From contig PVNI01000014.1 in the NCBI GenBank assembly GCA_003001795.1, positions 62,001 to 126,000 on the forward strand: a DNA stretch of 64,000 nt, given 5' to 3'. Within the stretch, counting starts at the first letter, position 1. Each line of letters starts with the position of its first letter. The notes below the pieces were generated by a model. The model searched no databases. It saw only the letters and a list, made by a program, of their open reading frames with translations, and was not told the DNA's origin. Shown here in pieces: positions 63,454 to 64,000 of the stretch. Both the position numbers and the translations under genes were made by a program. This DNA is from Actinomadura viridilutea. GTDB taxonomy: Bacteria; Actinomycetota; Actinomycetes; Streptosporangiales; Streptosporangiaceae.

Positions 63454-64000
63454 TCACGTCTGCCCGACGATGCGGCCATGGGCCGCCTCCTCCACCGCCC
63501 GGCGCACCACCGAAACGGTGAACGCGGCCGCGGCGACCGCTACCACGGCCAGCAGCACCAGCCCGAGGGCGTAGGAGCCGTAGGCGCCGTAGAGGGACCC
63601 CATCACCAGCGGCGGAACGAAGCCGCCCAGACCGCCGGCCGCGCCCACCACACCGGTCACCGAGCCGACCTTGCCCGCCGGCACCAGCCGCGCGACCAGC
63701 GCGAACACGGCGCCGCTGCCGACGCCCAACGCCGCGGCCATGGTCAGGAACGCCAGCGTGCCCACCGGCATCAGCGGCGGCGCGAACGCCTGCACCACCG
63801 CGCCGGCGGCCACCACCGCCAGCGCCGCGGCCAGGACCCGCGCGGGACCGAACCGGTCCGACAGCCACCCTCCGAACGGCCGCATGACGACCGCGAGGAT
63901 CACGAAACCGGCCATCCGGGCGGCCGCGTCCGCCTGCGCCAGCCCGTACTCGTTCTTCAGATGAGTCGGCAGATATACCGAGAAGGCAACGTACCCGCCG
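63454..64000 (-). CDS. narK: NarK-type nitrate/nitrite MFS transporter (partial, 5' end outside window)
   Basis: The C-terminal 182 residues are visible, open to the right edge; an internal ATG at 63915 is not the start because the upstream codons read AFSVYLPTHLKNEYGLAQAD, typical of NarK. VVMRPFGGWLSDRFGPARVL is the conserved inter-repeat loop, and VGSVTGVVGAAGGLGGFVPP is the second nitrate signature of the NNP family. It should import nitrate or exchange it for nitrite, feeding NarG. The gene ends 63 bases before narG, so co-transcription is likely. Confidence 0.92.
   Translation of the reverse strand, partial: GGYVAFSVYLPTHLKNEYGLAQADAAARMAGFVILAVVMRPFGGWLSDRFGPARVLAAALAVVAAGAVVQAFAPPLMPVGTLAFLTMAAALGVGSGAVFALVARLVPAGKVGSVTGVVGAAGGLGGFVPPLVMGSLYGAYGSYALGLVLLAVVAVAAAAFTVSVVRRAVEEAAHGRIVGQT

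Noticed and set aside
1..64000. CRISPR arrays, rRNA, tRNA genes, prophage structural genes, origins
   Set aside because: I looked for regular spaced repeats, tRNA T-loop/acceptor patterns in gaps, and phage or replication genes and found none that I can support by eye; a covariance-model scan would settle the tRNA question.

Overview
The window is very GC-rich DNA with strong third-position GC bias, frequent GTG/TTG starts, ATGA/GTGA/TGATG gene overlaps and TANNNT-type -10 boxes placed close to leaderless starts. Its gene content (a whiE-type spore-pigment polyketide locus, a DevS-like haem kinase, DesA3-type desaturase, OsmR/QorB pair, NarGHJI) points to a filamentous actinomycete. I favour the Streptosporangiales (Actinomadura-like), but that placement is inference. 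No rRNA, tRNA or CRISPR array is visible. The only mobile-element traces are one decayed IS5-type transposase end and a pair of phage/ICE-type zinc-ribbon genes.

Region by region. 1-4264: a secreted protein cut by the left edge, a MarR-controlled drug exporter with a perfect operator, and an APH(6)-like kinase. 4659-5828: an AI-2E-type membrane protein. 6024-16639: a type II polyketide cluster of the spore-pigment type, containing a SchA/CurD protein, NarL-type regulator, TcmI cyclase, a dedicated acetyl-CoA carboxylase (fused AccD-AccA, biotin carrier, biotin carboxylase), ACP, a cyclase-cupin fusion, KS-alpha and KS-beta, closed by a convergent histidine kinase. 16948-20912: zinc alcohol dehydrogenase, F420/LLM oxidoreductase, acyl-CoA ligase. 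20957-25220: two-component system, small membrane protein and MMPL exporter. 25326-29373: QorB/HxlR redox pair and a PAS-GAF-SpoIIE phosphatase. 29739-35344: a glycan island with UDP-sulfoquinovose synthase, methyltransferase, GtrA flippase, polyprenyl-phosphate-type GT2, epimerase and a GT-C enzyme. 35606-47708: mixed metabolism (thioesterase, ArgG with an ARG-box-like site, glutaminase/glutamate decarboxylase pair, VOC protein, desaturase with its reductase, LapA, FAD disulfide oxidoreductase). 47902-64000: a nitrogen-oxide/hypoxia island with flavohaemoglobin, DevS-like kinase, membrane-fused copper nitrite reductase, Acg-type nitroreductase, Fe-S-type regulator, narGHJI and a NarK-type transporter cut by the right edge.

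Two themes stand out. First, two sites with the DosR/DevR dyad layout (GGAC, four bases, GTCC) sit in front of the hmp transcript and the acg-like gene, next to the haem kinase; this suggests a local hypoxia/NO regulon joining nitrate reduction, nitrite reduction to NO, and NO detoxification. Second, SqdB lies with the three parts of a Gtr-type glycan-modification machine (flippase GtrA, GT2, GT-C), suggesting that a sulfonated sugar may be placed on an external glycan. The second is a hypothesis from gene content and has not been tested.
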